Part shown: positions 1 through 9,123 of the stretch, piece by piece
Layout of the letters: each line of letters opens with the position of its first letter
Numbering within the stretch: the stretch's first letter is position 1
Source: Promethearchaeota archaeon
Lineage (GTDB): Archaea; Asgardarchaeota; Lokiarchaeia; Sigyniarchaeales; SOKP01
Length of the DNA: 64,000 nt
NCBI GenBank assembly: GCA_019058445.1
Contig: JAHPZA010000010.1
Location: 1 to 64,000, forward strand
Direction of reading: 5' to 3'
Position numbers and translations under genes: made by a program
The notes under the pieces: model-generated
Databases searched by the model: none
The model's input: only the letters and a program-made list of their open reading frames with translations
Told to the model about the DNA's origin: nothing

Positions 1-146
1 TGATGATTTTTCCAATAAACTTTGAAGCTTAATACTTCTACTTTTATTTCTTAAAAATAAAAATTTAAATTGAATGAGGATACAAATTTCACAATCAAAC
101 TAATCTAAAAAAAAGTTAATTATAAAAGAATCCTTTCAAATCAGCC

Positions 147-968
147 TTAGATTATCCACTCTAACTTATAGAATAAAACAACTTTTAATTCTCCGGCAAT
201 TTCTTCTAATAATTCTTTCTCTTCATTAAGAAAAGGCTTATCTTCGAGATAATATACCTCTAAAGACAAATCCTTTTCCTTTACCATAGTCTGGTATTTT
301 AAGCTCCAAGGAGTTTGTTTAAAATTATTAGTTTTAAATTCTTTACCATTAAATAATAATCTAGCACATAATATTTCAGGGTATTGCCAACCACTGCGAA
401 TACTTTCTAGTGTACCAATCAGTATCTCGTCAATAGAAATATTAGGATTATTTAAGAGCTTAGTTATTTGAAATAAGCAATTTAATTCTTTAACTCGTTC
501 TTGTAAATTACGCTCGGTGAGTTTTTGATGAGTGATATCTCGTATGGTTTCTATTGCTCCAATAACTTTACCATTTGTATTATATAAAGGTCGAGCTTTT
601 GCCCAAATATATATCCCTCCTTTTTTTAAATATGGGACAAATGTTTCTACGGTAATAGTATCTCCATTATGGTCATATGAAATGTAGTTTTTTTCCATTT
701 CAGTTTGGGATTTGAGTGCTAAATCAATTAAAATTGGTCTTTTATCCCCATAAATGGGTTTTGAATATTCAAAACTACTCTTTCCTATTATTTCATCAGC
801 TTTAACTCCAGTTAATTCTTCAATTGCTTTATTCCATGCAACAATCTTACTATGTTTATCAATAATAAATGTTGCATCGGGCAAAAAATCTAAAATTTCA
901 GAAAAGGTATGTTTTAAAGTCTCATCAATTTCGTCTGAATTTTTAAGATCCCTTGTAGTATCGTTCAA
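147..968 (-). CDS. PAS-domain sensory protein without kinase domain
   Basis: The protein has 273 residues. Residues about 20-150 form a PAS domain with its PAC extension: the segment around FLPDATFIIDKHSKIVAWN is typical, and IGAIETIRDITHQ is a classic PAC end. A short helical linker (about 150-165) leads to a C-terminal region that looks like a degenerate GAF domain. There is no histidine kinase, receiver or output enzyme domain, so the protein probably senses a ligand or redox state and acts through a partner. Such single PAS/GAF proteins are common in archaea. The start ATG follows no clear Shine-Dalgarno sequence. It is divergent from the phosphoesterase gene downstream. The signal and partner are unknown. 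Confidence 0.75.
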   Translation of the reverse strand: MNDTTRDLKNSDEIDETLKHTFSEILDFLPDATFIIDKHSKIVAWNKAIEELTGVKADEIIGKSSFEYSKPIYGDKRPILIDLALKSQTEMEKNYISYDHNGDTITVETFVPYLKKGGIYIWAKARPLYNTNGKVIGAIETIRDITHQKLTERNLQERVKELNCLFQITKLLNNPNISIDEILIGTLESIRSGWQYPEILCARLLFNGKEFKTNNFKQTPWSLKYQTMVKEKDLSLEVYYLEDKPFLNEEKELLEEIAGELKVVLFYKLEWII

Positions 969-1117
969 GCTTTTTCAATAAGGTTTTATTAGTTAAAGAT
1001 ACAATGTTTTAATTAATATAAAAATTAATTATTTTTTGAATCTTCCGTGTTTCTATAACAAACCACATTAAAATCTAAAGCAATAAAGATCACTAATTAA
1101 CGTCTTATAGGTTAAAT

Positions 1118-3124
1118 ATGTTCAAATTAAATTTAAGCCAAGGAGATTTTCCAATTATAATCAAACCAAATCTTGGACAACCAACTTTAATTAATATAAG
1201 AGATTTTACGAATGATTTGGAATCTATTATAAAGAAAGTTGTCTTTGAAGCGTATATTGTTGCTGTCCCAACTCAAAGTACTGAAGATATTTTACAATTT
1301 TTTCATTTAAATTTATATGTCCAACCAGTATTAAATGATAGGGGAGACTTCTTAAAAAGAAGGGGAAAATTATATCCATTACAAATTGTAGAAATTAATA
1401 AAATCAACAAGGTAGATTTTAGAGAAAAAGGAGTATTAAATGAAGAAGATTGTATTATATGGGATATTTTTTATTATTTTTCTCAAATTGATAATCTTTT
1501 TGGTGAAAGACGCGATTTTTATAAGGTAAAAATTCAAATTAAGGAATTTAAGCAGATTTTTAAAATATTAAAAGAAAAAGATCGTAGTTTTCTACTATTT
1601 GACATTGTACATGATATACCAAATAGAATTAAAAATAAAGTCAATTATCATGCCATAGCATTATTTTACAAAGATTGGTCTGATTTCAAATTTATCCATG
1701 CAACTGATTTTCATATCGCGAGAAGAAATGATTTTTTAGCAAAATTTTTAAAAGAAAAAGTAAAAAATAAAAGAAATCAGCATGTATTCAATCCTAAGAA
1801 ACGCTCGAAGCAAGAATACTTTATTCTAACAAGAGATTTTGAATATAGAAAAGGATTTCAAGAACATAAACTCGAAAAATTACGTTTCGCTAATTATAAT
1901 TTTAATTATAATTTAAGATTATTAATTCAATTTATTAATGAACAAGTTTCTAAGAATCAGCTAGATTTTGTATTGATGAGTGGTGATTTAGTTGATTATA
2001 TTCAAATTGCGAGAGAAACTGATCAATATAAAGAGAATTTTCATGTATTTTTTAATATTCTATTGGGAGAAAATCAAAGATCTGACAAGCAGACTGATAT
2101 TTCTGATGAGGAATATTTAAATTCCCAGGAAATATTAGCGCCTATATTTACTCTTGTTGGAAACCATGATTATCGTAAAGGACATTATAATATACGGGTA
2201 GGCTCAATTCATAAAATATTTGGATTTACTAAAAAAGATTTAAGAGGCTATCATGATCTTAAACCATTTAATCATATTCTAGCTTTACGCTCAAAAGATA
2301 AATATCTGAAAGATTATTTCAGGTATTTTAATCCAAATCTTAATTATATATTAAAAATCGGCAAGGAATTTAACTTCATTTTTCTTGAAACCGGACAAGA
2401 TTCAATTGCAGATATGCATGATTTATTAAAAGGAGCCCCTAGTACTAAGGGTTTAAAGGATTATCAAATAGATCTCTTCAGAGCATATATAAAATTATCT
2501 CACGATAAGAAAATCATAATTGTTATGCACACACCTCCAATCTCACCTAACTTCGGGGTATTAACAAGATGGAGGATCAAGAGAGAGTTCAAGTTGAAAC
2601 GCAAATTACAATGGTCTGACTTATACGAACGAAGCTTAGAAAAATATCTTGGTAATGCTCGTTTAGATCGAGTTGTAAACCTGAAATATCAAACAATCAT
2701 GTACAATTGGGCAAATTTTTTAAAAATATGCACTGGCAGTGATAAGGAAATTAGAAGAAAGGTCGATTTAATTCTTTGTGGTCATACTCATACAATCAAG
2801 GAATTTCGGTTAAAAGAAGCAAGGGAGACTGAAACTATAAGTATGGGATTTTACTTTACAAAAATACCGATTGTTGTCCCATGCGAAGTATATACATCTC
2901 GATATCGAGATGTTTTTAAGACATTTAAGAATCCTACGGATTTAAAAATTTGGTTTGATGTACATAAACCTTTTATATTCCAAACTCAAGCGATAGGGCC
3001 GATATCTTTAAAGTCAAGATTTAAGCCACCGGGTTTTAGGTATATTACTATAAAAAACAATCAGATTAAACGATTACCCCTTTATTCTTTACATTTAATA
3101 GAGAAAAATACAGAAGTATCGTAA
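1118..3124 (+). CDS. Calcineurin-like metallophosphoesterase, large
   Basis: The 668-residue protein carries every metal-binding motif of the calcineurin-like phosphoesterase family: D197 and H199 in IHATDFHI, D290 in MSGDLVD, N349-H350-D351 in VGNHD, H471 in VMHTPP, and H556/H558 in CGHTHT. It should therefore bind two metal ions and hydrolyse phosphomonoesters or diesters. The first 190 residues precede the catalytic domain and match nothing I recognise. A large insertion (about residues 205-280) separates the first two motifs. No signal peptide is seen, so it is likely cytoplasmic. The gene converges with the PfkB-family kinase gene. The substrate cannot be inferred. Confidence 0.85.
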   Translation: MFKLNLSQGDFPIIIKPNLGQPTLINIRDFTNDLESIIKKVVFEAYIVAVPTQSTEDILQFFHLNLYVQPVLNDRGDFLKRRGKLYPLQIVEINKINKVDFREKGVLNEEDCIIWDIFYYFSQIDNLFGERRDFYKVKIQIKEFKQIFKILKEKDRSFLLFDIVHDIPNRIKNKVNYHAIALFYKDWSDFKFIHATDFHIARRNDFLAKFLKEKVKNKRNQHVFNPKKRSKQEYFILTRDFEYRKGFQEHKLEKLRFANYNFNYNLRLLIQFINEQVSKNQLDFVLMSGDLVDYIQIARETDQYKENFHVFFNILLGENQRSDKQTDISDEEYLNSQEILAPIFTLVGNHDYRKGHYNIRVGSIHKIFGFTKKDLRGYHDLKPFNHILALRSKDKYLKDYFRYFNPNLNYILKIGKEFNFIFLETGQDSIADMHDLLKGAPSTKGLKDYQIDLFRAYIKLSHDKKIIIVMHTPPISPNFGVLTRWRIKREFKLKRKLQWSDLYERSLEKYLGNARLDRVVNLKYQTIMYNWANFLKICTGSDKEIRRKVDLILCGHTHTIKEFRLKEARETETISMGFYFTKIPIVVPCEVYTSRYRDVFKTFKNPTDLKIWFDVHKPFIFQTQAIGPISLKSRFKPPGFRYITIKNNQIKRLPLYSLHLIEKNTEVS

Positions 3125-3151
3125 TAGGAGTGAGAAAAAATACAGATATTA

Positions 3152-4132
3152 TTACTTTCCTAGTAATTCAAGAGCATCTTCATAGGAAGTATCTGGCATT
3201 GGTCCAAAATATTGGACTTTTAACGCTCCAACAGCATTCGCAAATTTAGCTGCCTTTTCTAAGTCCCAACCAGCCAAAAATCCCACAATAAAAGCACCCC
3301 CAAAGGAATCCCCCGCCCCAGTAGGGTCAATTTCTTTTACTTTAAAACCGGGAACTTTAATACCATTAAAATTATTCTTAGTAAAAATAGTGCAGCCATC
3401 TTTTCCTTGTTTTAAGATTATAATTTCAGGACCCATATTTAATAAATTTTGACAAGCCTCTTCTTCACCCTTAATGCCTGCCAACATTTCCGCTTCTTCG
3501 CCACTTGGAAGTAGGATTTTTGTAGAACTTAAGACCGGTTTACATATTTTTAAGATGATTTCAAGATCAAGCATTTCAGGCCTCAAATTGGGATCGAAAG
3601 AGATAATAACCTTAGGATTTTTCTCTTTAGCAATCTTTAGTGCTTTATAACATGCTTCACGGGAGTTCTCACTAATCGATAATCCACTACCCATTATATG
3701 AAGTGATTTTATATTATTAAAATAATCTTCATTAATATCCTCTGGAGAGGTTTCACCCGCGGCCCCTGCTGCGAAAATAAATTTCCGAGATCCATCAGAA
3801 TTATATTGATTAAACGCAATACCCGTTGTTTTTCCATTCATAATTCGGATTTGAGAGGTATCCACCCCATCCTTCTTTAATTTATCAACTATACAATAGC
3901 CGAACTCGTCATCTCCAATAACTCCTATATATCCCGTTGAAAACTTAAAGGGAATTGTCATCCGGGCAGCAGAATCAATAAAAATAGCAGGCGCTCCACT
4001 TGGAAAAGGGCCCCTATAATTTGCTCCTATTGAACCGTGAGGCGTATCTATTTCAGTTCGCATAATCTCAACAAGTAATTCACCCAAACAGATAATATCT
4101 GGACACATAAAAATATTAGTTGGATATCTCAA
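3152..4132 (-). CDS. PfkB-family carbohydrate kinase
   Basis: The 326-residue protein is a ribokinase/PfkB sugar kinase. The C-terminal signature DPTGAGDSFGGAF holds the catalytic base (D275) and the anion hole, and SFDPNLRP (about 178-185) is the other family landmark. The N-terminal region with PDIICLGELLVE and a substrate-side glycine segment (GPFPSGAPA) resembles fructokinase or 2-keto-3-deoxygluconate kinase subgroups, but the sugar cannot be assigned from motifs. The start lies only about 20 bp from the right end of the TnpB element, so the element may have separated the kinase from its original upstream region. Confidence 0.88.
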   Translation of the reverse strand: MRYPTNIFMCPDIICLGELLVEIMRTEIDTPHGSIGANYRGPFPSGAPAIFIDSAARMTIPFKFSTGYIGVIGDDEFGYCIVDKLKKDGVDTSQIRIMNGKTTGIAFNQYNSDGSRKFIFAAGAAGETSPEDINEDYFNNIKSLHIMGSGLSISENSREACYKALKIAKEKNPKVIISFDPNLRPEMLDLEIILKICKPVLSSTKILLPSGEEAEMLAGIKGEEEACQNLLNMGPEIIILKQGKDGCTIFTKNNFNGIKVPGFKVKEIDPTGAGDSFGGAFIVGFLAGWDLEKAAKFANAVGALKVQYFGPMPDTSYEDALELLGK

Positions 4133-4150
4133 AAAAATATATGTGAATTA

Positions 4151-4170
4151 CTACTACCTAAAGATAGTAG
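4151..4170 (-). repeat. Hairpin at the TnpB element right end
   Basis: An inverted repeat with 8-nt arms and a 4-nt loop begins five bases after the tnpB stop codon. Read on the minus strand, CTACTATC pairs with GGTAGTAG if one G-U pair is allowed. IS200/IS605-type elements carry subterminal hairpins here, and the 3' end of the tnpB transcript normally forms the guide (omega) RNA. It is therefore the best candidate for the right-end boundary. Confidence 0.5.
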
Positions 4171-4174
4171 CTTC

Positions 4175-5482
4175 CTACGAGTCCACACCTACTTTTTCAG
4201 CAGGATTGGCTGTATGTCGTAGAAAACCATCCCATTTTTGAAGGAATCGTTCCTCATCCACAGAGGGTTCATGCGAAAGGAATTCAAATTCACCCAACTC
4301 TTTTAATTTCAAGAATTTAACCATAATATTTATGGCCGAATTGAGATCTCGGTCAATTTGATTCCCACATTCGCAATTAATAACTCTTTCATAAATCGCT
4401 CTCTTTGAGAGCTTTCCACACTTACAACAGGCTTTCGTCGTCTTATCCTCACCAATTCTTATTACTCTTTTACCTATTTTTTCTGCTTTATAGGTTAAGA
4501 ATTCGGCAAATCGCGACATGAAACCTGAATTGTGAATTGAATGATTAAGAGTTTTACGTGATTTAGTTTTTCTAGCGTTTCCAGTTCCTTTTTTCTTTTT
4601 TGCCATTTTCTTTACTTCTAATTTTCCAATAATAATAGTATTTGCTTTTGTATTCTCAACAATTTGTTTGGATAACCAATGTTGGTAATCTTTTAACTGA
4701 TTCGCTTGTTTTCGCTTTATTTTATTAAATTTATAGTTGTACAAATACCATTTCTTACTATTTTTCTTGCAATGATCTCGTTTGGAGTGCACTTGTTCTA
4801 ACTTTTTCTTCCAATATAGATCTGAACGTCTATGTTTGAATGTAACAAACCTACCATATATATTTACTCCTGCAGTTTGTGAGACTCCTAAATCAAATGC
4901 TTGATAAAAACCGGTATCATCATATTTTGGTTTTTCAATCTCATAAGTAATAGAAATGAACCAATGCTTAAGTGAATCTAAGAATATTTCTACTTGCTTA
5001 ATATTTTCTTTAGGAATCAGTTCTCTCGGTAATTTAAATGATAAAATTTCTCTAGAAGGGTGTTTATGAGAAAAACTGATGGTAGAATCCTCTAATTTGA
5101 ATCCAGATTGATTGAAACACAGAGTTGTAAAATATTTTTTACTCTTGAATCGTGGTAACCTTGCTTTCTTATCTCCATTATTCCATAAAGCTTTAAATGA
5201 CTTGTAATTTGCGTCAAGTTTCCGTAAGGTCATTTGAAGCACTTTAGAATACACCCACTTGTATTCGGGATACTTTTTTTTGATATTAGGCAAGTCATTT
5301 TGTTGTTTGGCGTAATTAATGTATGTTGGTTCCTCTTTTGGTTTATTCTTATTTCTTTTCCAATTTTCGATCCGTTCGGCTAACGCAAAGTTATAAAGAA
5401 GACGGCATTTTTCTGATAAATCCCACAACACTCTAATTTGTGAATCCGTTGGAAAAATGGGTAATTTCTGTGTTAGGTTCAT
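4175..5482 (-). CDS. tnpB: TnpB (IS200/IS605 OrfB-type RNA-guided nuclease)
   Basis: The 435-residue protein has the full RuvC triad of TnpB: D197 in QAFDLGVSQ, E289 in IIIGKLEV, and the aspartates at 377/379 in QIDRDLNSAINI. A zinc ribbon (C352/C355 and C370/C372) sits between the second and third motifs, as is usual. TnpB proteins are RNA-guided nucleases that promote retention of their element after transposition. Length is normal and no frameshift is seen, so the protein looks functional. No TnpA (Y1) transposase lies nearby, so this is a tnpB-only element that would need a transposase in trans. It sits between the PfkB kinase and the interrupted flavin-reductase gene. Confidence 0.9.
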   Translation of the reverse strand: MNLTQKLPIFPTDSQIRVLWDLSEKCRLLYNFALAERIENWKRNKNKPKEEPTYINYAKQQNDLPNIKKKYPEYKWVYSKVLQMTLRKLDANYKSFKALWNNGDKKARLPRFKSKKYFTTLCFNQSGFKLEDSTISFSHKHPSREILSFKLPRELIPKENIKQVEIFLDSLKHWFISITYEIEKPKYDDTGFYQAFDLGVSQTAGVNIYGRFVTFKHRRSDLYWKKKLEQVHSKRDHCKKNSKKWYLYNYKFNKIKRKQANQLKDYQHWLSKQIVENTKANTIIIGKLEVKKMAKKKKGTGNARKTKSRKTLNHSIHNSGFMSRFAEFLTYKAEKIGKRVIRIGEDKTTKACCKCGKLSKRAIYERVINCECGNQIDRDLNSAINIMVKFLKLKELGEFEFLSHEPSVDEERFLQKWDGFLRHTANPAEKVGVDS

Positions 5483-5734
5483 TATAATAATTAATAAACT
5501 CTTTTAAAAGTATAAAGAAGAGAGTGAAGAAGATTAGTAAATTTTTATTTTAGACTGATTCTTAAAATAAAGTGGTTTTCCTTTCTTGGAGAATGAAGTG
5601 ATAAAGAAAGTTCACATAGACGAAATTGATATGCTCAATTAAAAAGAAAATTTTTGAAAAATTCAATGATTTAAATAATTTGTAATAAAGTAAGATCTTA
5701 ACTTAAATAGTCACAAATTGATTATGAGAAAAAA

Positions 5735-6244
5735 ATGTCAGAAAATAGAATTGAAATTGGACCCTATGACTATATGGATCATTTCATGTCAAAAGCAGCG
5801 TTAATTTGCTCTACAGATAAAGATGGAAAGCCTAATGTTATGGCTTTATTGTGGAAAACGATTTGAGAATGACTCAAATCGTCCAAAACTATTGGAGAGT
5901 TATGGATGATCCCTGTTATCACTGCTGCAGTTGCTCCAAGTCGATATACGTTTGAATGCCTAACAAAAGGTGCTAAGGAATTTACAATAAATATCCCCTC
6001 TGATAAAACTGAAAATGCTATAAATATTACTGGATCTATGTCAGGTAAAAATACAGATAAATTCAAACAAGCAAATTTGGAGATTATACCCGGTAAACGA
6101 ACGAAAGTACCAACAATTAAAGATTGTATACTAAGCTATGAATGTAAAATTATACATGAATGCGAATCAGGAAGTATGGCAAGCCATCGATTATTTATTG
6201 GAGAAATTTTAGCAGCTTATGCTTCAAATGAAATAATAAAATAA
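5735..6244 (+). pseudogene. Flavin reductase-like (FMN-binding) gene interrupted in frame by a 30-bp hairpin insert
   Basis: Read from the ATG at 5735, this frame gives the start of a flavin reductase-like, FMN-binding split-barrel protein (CSTDKDGKPNVMALLWK). It meets TGA at 5864 and again at 5870, then resumes in the same frame with TIGELWMIP and VAPSRYTFECL, ending with the family's late motif SHRLFIGEILAAYA. Removing 30 bases restores a seamless 159-residue protein. The interruption is a perfect 10-bp inverted repeat flanked by a duplicated AAAAC. I see no other damage, which suggests a recent insertion, an unusual decoding event or an assembly error. As written, only the part after an internal ATG (5906) could be translated normally. 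Confidence 0.75.
5855..5889. repeat. 30-bp palindromic insert with 5-bp direct repeats
   Basis: ACGATTTGAG (5858-5867) pairs perfectly with CTCAAATCGT (5873-5882) across a 5-base loop. AAAAC occurs at 5855-5859 and again at 5885-5889, as a target-site duplication would. The insert length, including one repeat copy, is 30 bases, so the reading frame is kept, but two TGA codons are introduced (5864 and 5870). Confidence 0.8.
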
Positions 6245-6251
6245 ATTATCT

Positions 6252-6677
6252 TTATTTTGATTTTTTTAATTCTTCACAATAGCAAGTACTAGAATTTAGT
6301 ATTACCTCACCACAGGGACTTATATCAGGGTGATTATATTTTTCACAAATTTTATTAACTATATTGCATGAAAGAAGTAAGTTGAATTTTTCGCATTCTT
6401 CGTGTGCCTCTTTTATGTTTAAACAGAGTTCTTTAACTAATAATATTTCCATTAATTTTGCGTGGCGAATTAATTCAATAGCGAGGTCAATCCCCTTTTC
6501 TGACAAAATAACAGGTTGATAGCGTTTATATATTACATAATTTCTTTTTTCCAATCTTTTAATGCATGTCCCGACTGTTGAATGTGGAAGATCTAATATT
6601 TTGGATAATTCTCCAACTTTTAACGGATTTGAAGATCTATACAATATTTTTATCATTTTATAATCTAAATCTATCAA
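6252..6677 (-). CDS. DtxR/MntR-like metal-dependent regulator
   Basis: The 141-residue protein begins with a winged helix (about 5-60; VGELSKILDLPHSTVGTCI is the recognition region). It continues with a helical segment (RHAKLMEILLV, IKEAHEECEKF, NKICEKYNHPDISPCGE) that follows the DtxR/MntR metal-binding and dimerisation pattern. No SH3-like third domain is present, as in MntR. It lies 92 bp downstream of a ZIP metal transporter on the same strand, so it probably controls metal uptake or efflux in response to Mn, Fe or Zn. It has a Cys-rich tail (CYCEELKK). A MarR-type assignment is less likely because of the helical second domain. Confidence 0.75.
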   Translation of the reverse strand: MIDLDYKMIKILYRSSNPLKVGELSKILDLPHSTVGTCIKRLEKRNYVIYKRYQPVILSEKGIDLAIELIRHAKLMEILLVKELCLNIKEAHEECEKFNLLLSCNIVNKICEKYNHPDISPCGEVILNSSTCYCEELKKSK

Positions 6678-6769
6678 TTACCTTAAACTCCATTCAAAAT
6701 TGTTATTGTCAAATAAATAGAGTAGATATAATTGAGTCATTTTTTCGGATATTCCCACAATATAGTTAA

Positions 6770-7528
6770 TCAATGAGTATGTACCCCCAATGAAATGATA
6801 AATATCATTGTTGTGATCCCTAATAGTAATAATATTAATTGCCTTAATCCATGTTTTAATCCTAATCTTTTATGAAGTTCGGGTGTTAGGTCTGATAATG
6901 CTATATATAAAAAGCTCGCAGCAGAGATTGCCAATATGTAAGGGATTATTTCAGAAAGAGTCTCAAAAATAAAATAAGAAATTATTGCAGCTGGTATAGT
7001 AGTACTACTTGATAAGGCATTATAAGCATAGGCTTTTTTTTTTGAAAAGCCACTATGAAGTAAAATCCCAAAATCTCCTGTTTCTTGAGGTACCTCGTGT
7101 GCTATAATTGCGAATCCGACTGCTAAACCGATATGAAAATCAGTTAAAAATGCTGCGGCAATAACAATTCCATCCGTAAAATTATGAAATGCATCTCCAA
7201 CGAGCACGATTGGACCCGCTGCAACTCCGTGCACGTCGCATTCTTCATCTGGACAATTTCTCCATATTATAATTTTTTCTAAAAAAAAGAAAAATAAGAT
7301 ACTACCTAATAAAAACATCATCACAATATGTGGTTCATTTCCCGCTGATTCTATTGCTTCTGGAATTAATCCTAAAAGGGCAGCAGTAAGTAAAACACCC
7401 GTTGCATAGGAAATTAATATTGTAACTAACAATTTTTGAGTCTTATCTTTAAAAAGCATAAAGGTTGCAGCAGCAGATATGGCTCCAATGCTTCCTAATA
7501 TACTAAAAAGAATAATCCATTCGAGCAT
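6770..7528 (-). CDS. ZIP-family metal transporter
   Basis: The 252-residue membrane protein has about eight hydrophobic segments and both ZIP signatures: HNFTDG (H115, N116, D119) in TM4 and HEVPQETGDF (H144, E145, E149, D152) in TM5. These line the binuclear metal site that moves Zn, Fe or Mn into the cytoplasm. A Cys/His-containing loop (CPDEECDVHG, about 92-101) before TM4 may capture metal. The C-terminus ends in a short His pair. The metal-regulator gene follows on the same strand, which supports a metal-responsive unit. Confidence 0.9.
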   Translation of the reverse strand: MLEWIILFSILGSIGAISAAATFMLFKDKTQKLLVTILISYATGVLLTAALLGLIPEAIESAGNEPHIVMMFLLGSILFFFFLEKIIIWRNCPDEECDVHGVAAGPIVLVGDAFHNFTDGIVIAAAFLTDFHIGLAVGFAIIAHEVPQETGDFGILLHSGFSKKKAYAYNALSSSTTIPAAIISYFIFETLSEIIPYILAISAASFLYIALSDLTPELHKRLGLKHGLRQLILLLLGITTMIFIISLGVHTH

Positions 7529-7794
7529 AATTTCTACACTTCTTTTTAATTATGATTTGATATTTAAAATACGGGAATTTAATATATTAAAAAAAAAGAT
7601 ATTCAATTTAATAAATTTTACGCTATTACGTAATCTTTCTTAGATTATCTAAAGTCAGTAAATCTCTCAGTTTTGAAAAAATTTAAGATAACTTGGATAA
7701 TAGATGTTTAAATTCAGAAAAAAAACTGATTTTTATTAGTTAAAGCTAATATGAATCAATTAAAGATGTATAAAATTTATTCTAGATGTTAAAA

Positions 7795-8565
7795 TCATTG
7801 CATAAGTCCATTTTTATCGTAAAATTTTATGTATTTCTTAATTCTTTCAGGGTCGTTGGAATTAATTATTTCTATATTCCATTTTCTAGCATACTTTACA
7901 TACTTCTTTATTTTCCAAGAACCTAGTATAATTTTAATTCCATTTTGATGGCATATTGTTATTAAATCATCATAAACATAAGGACCATCCAAATTAATGT
8001 ATTTAATATGATATGGTCGTACTTTAATATCAAACCAAATCGGAGCTAAAAGCTTATGAAGTTTTAAAATATCGCCAAAAATCCATAACTTACCTAAATA
8101 TCCACGATAAAGAGAATATTTCAGATAAGGAGCAATCCGATAACAATCATTAATTATTACCCCCTTTTTACTCTGAATAATTACATCTTTTTCTAGCGTG
8201 TATTTTTTGATTAATTCAATGATTTTTAATTCAATTCCCTCAATTTTTATATCTATAATAAGTTTAATTTTCCCATGGAGTATTGAAAGTGCTTCATCGA
8301 GAGTCAAAAGTTTTTGCCCATCTTTATATTCAAATGTTTTTAATTGTTTAAGTGTATAATTATTAATTTTCCCCCTTTTCTTGCTTAGCATGCGAGTTAA
8401 ATTTTTATCATGAAAAACAATTGGTACATTATCTTTAGTTTTTCTTATGTCTAATTCAATATAATCAAGGTCTTCATCAATGGCTTTTAAAAAACTCTCT
8501 TTAGTATTTTCAATTGATTTATCCTTATAACCTCGATGTCCAGAAAATTTAAAACTCTGAGTCAT
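7795..8565 (-). CDS. Glycerophosphodiester phosphodiesterase family protein
   Basis: The family signature starts right after the chosen ATG: SGHRGYKDKSIENTKESF holds the catalytic histidine and arginine, IELDIRKTKDN the metal-binding Glu/Asp, and VFHDKNLTR the second histidine. The enzyme would hydrolyse glycerophosphodiesters to glycerol phosphate and an alcohol, here probably acting on archaeal-type polar head groups. I chose the ATG at 8565 because HRG normally lies a few residues from the N-terminus. A longer reading from TTG at 8688 would add 41 residues without family similarity and would overlap a TATA-like stretch. No signal peptide follows this start. Confidence 0.85.
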   Translation of the reverse strand: MTQSFKFSGHRGYKDKSIENTKESFLKAIDEDLDYIELDIRKTKDNVPIVFHDKNLTRMLSKKRGKINNYTLKQLKTFEYKDGQKLLTLDEALSILHGKIKLIIDIKIEGIELKIIELIKKYTLEKDVIIQSKKGVIINDCYRIAPYLKYSLYRGYLGKLWIFGDILKLHKLLAPIWFDIKVRPYHIKYINLDGPYVYDDLITICHQNGIKIILGSWKIKKYVKYARKWNIEIINSNDPERIKKYIKFYDKNGLMQ

Positions 8566-8802
8566 TTTTAAAGAAATGTGGTTTAAAATATAGTATTCTC
8601 TAGCTAATATTGTATTACTTTTGAATAATATAATTTTAATGAATGAATGATCTAAAAATTTATAAAAAAATCTCCATAAGTACTGCAACTTTTAAATATA
8701 AAGGAAAAAACAAAGATAATATAAATATAAGATAATATAAATATAGTATTATTAACATATAGTTTGAAAAATTAATAATCTGCAAGGTTGTGAAACTACA
8801 AA

Positions 8803-9123
8803 ATTAAAGATAGTGACATTTGCCCTTTATGTGGGCTTCCAAAAGATTTATGTGTGTGTAGTGACTTAAGTGCAGATGAACAAGTAATAACTATTTCTAA
8901 TGATACACGAAAATGGGGAAAAGTTGTCACCCTTATAACTTTTGAAGGGAATTTTGATGCAAATTTACAAGAAATTTTAAAATCAGCTAAAAAGAAACTA
9001 GGTTCGGGGGGAGTTGTTAGAGATAATAGCGTAGAGGTAAGAGGCGATCACCGTTTTAAATTAAAGGGATTATTAGTAAATTTAGGCTATGATGAAGATA
9101 AAATTTTCATTAAAGAAGCTTGA
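8803..9123 (+). CDS. Translation initiation factor aIF1 (SUI1), apparent AUU start
   Basis: This is archaeal initiation factor 1, the eIF1 homologue that enforces start-codon accuracy on the small ribosomal subunit. The SUI1 fold is clear (KWGKVVTLITFEGNF, GSGGVVRDNSVEVRGDHR, GYDEDKIFI). The conserved archaeal zinc N-terminus (CPLCGLPKDLCVC) is encoded at 8821-8859 and resembles the M. jannaschii protein. Between the in-frame TGA at 8791 and that motif there is no ATG, GTG or TTG. The only candidates are ATT at 8803 and 8818. The first gives a start nearly identical in placement to known homologues. GTG at 8854 is an alternative but would delete most of the zinc motif. Confidence 0.8.
   Translation: MKDSDICPLCGLPKDLCVCSDLSADEQVITISNDTRKWGKVVTLITFEGNFDANLQEILKSAKKKLGSGGVVRDNSVEVRGDHRFKLKGLLVNLGYDEDKIFIKEA

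Noticed and set aside
5864..5872. TGA codons in the flavin-reductase gene as selenocysteine
   Set aside because: Two TGAs lie within a palindromic insert with no counterpart in the family. Removing the insert restores the normal sequence, and other genes in the window end in TGA.
8566..8688. TTG start extending the GDPD-family protein by 41 residues
   Set aside because: The added segment has no family similarity, and the ATG at 8565 places the HRG motif at its usual distance.
8854..9123. GTG at 8854 as the start of aIF1
   Set aside because: It would discard most of a conserved cysteine motif whose codons are preserved upstream.
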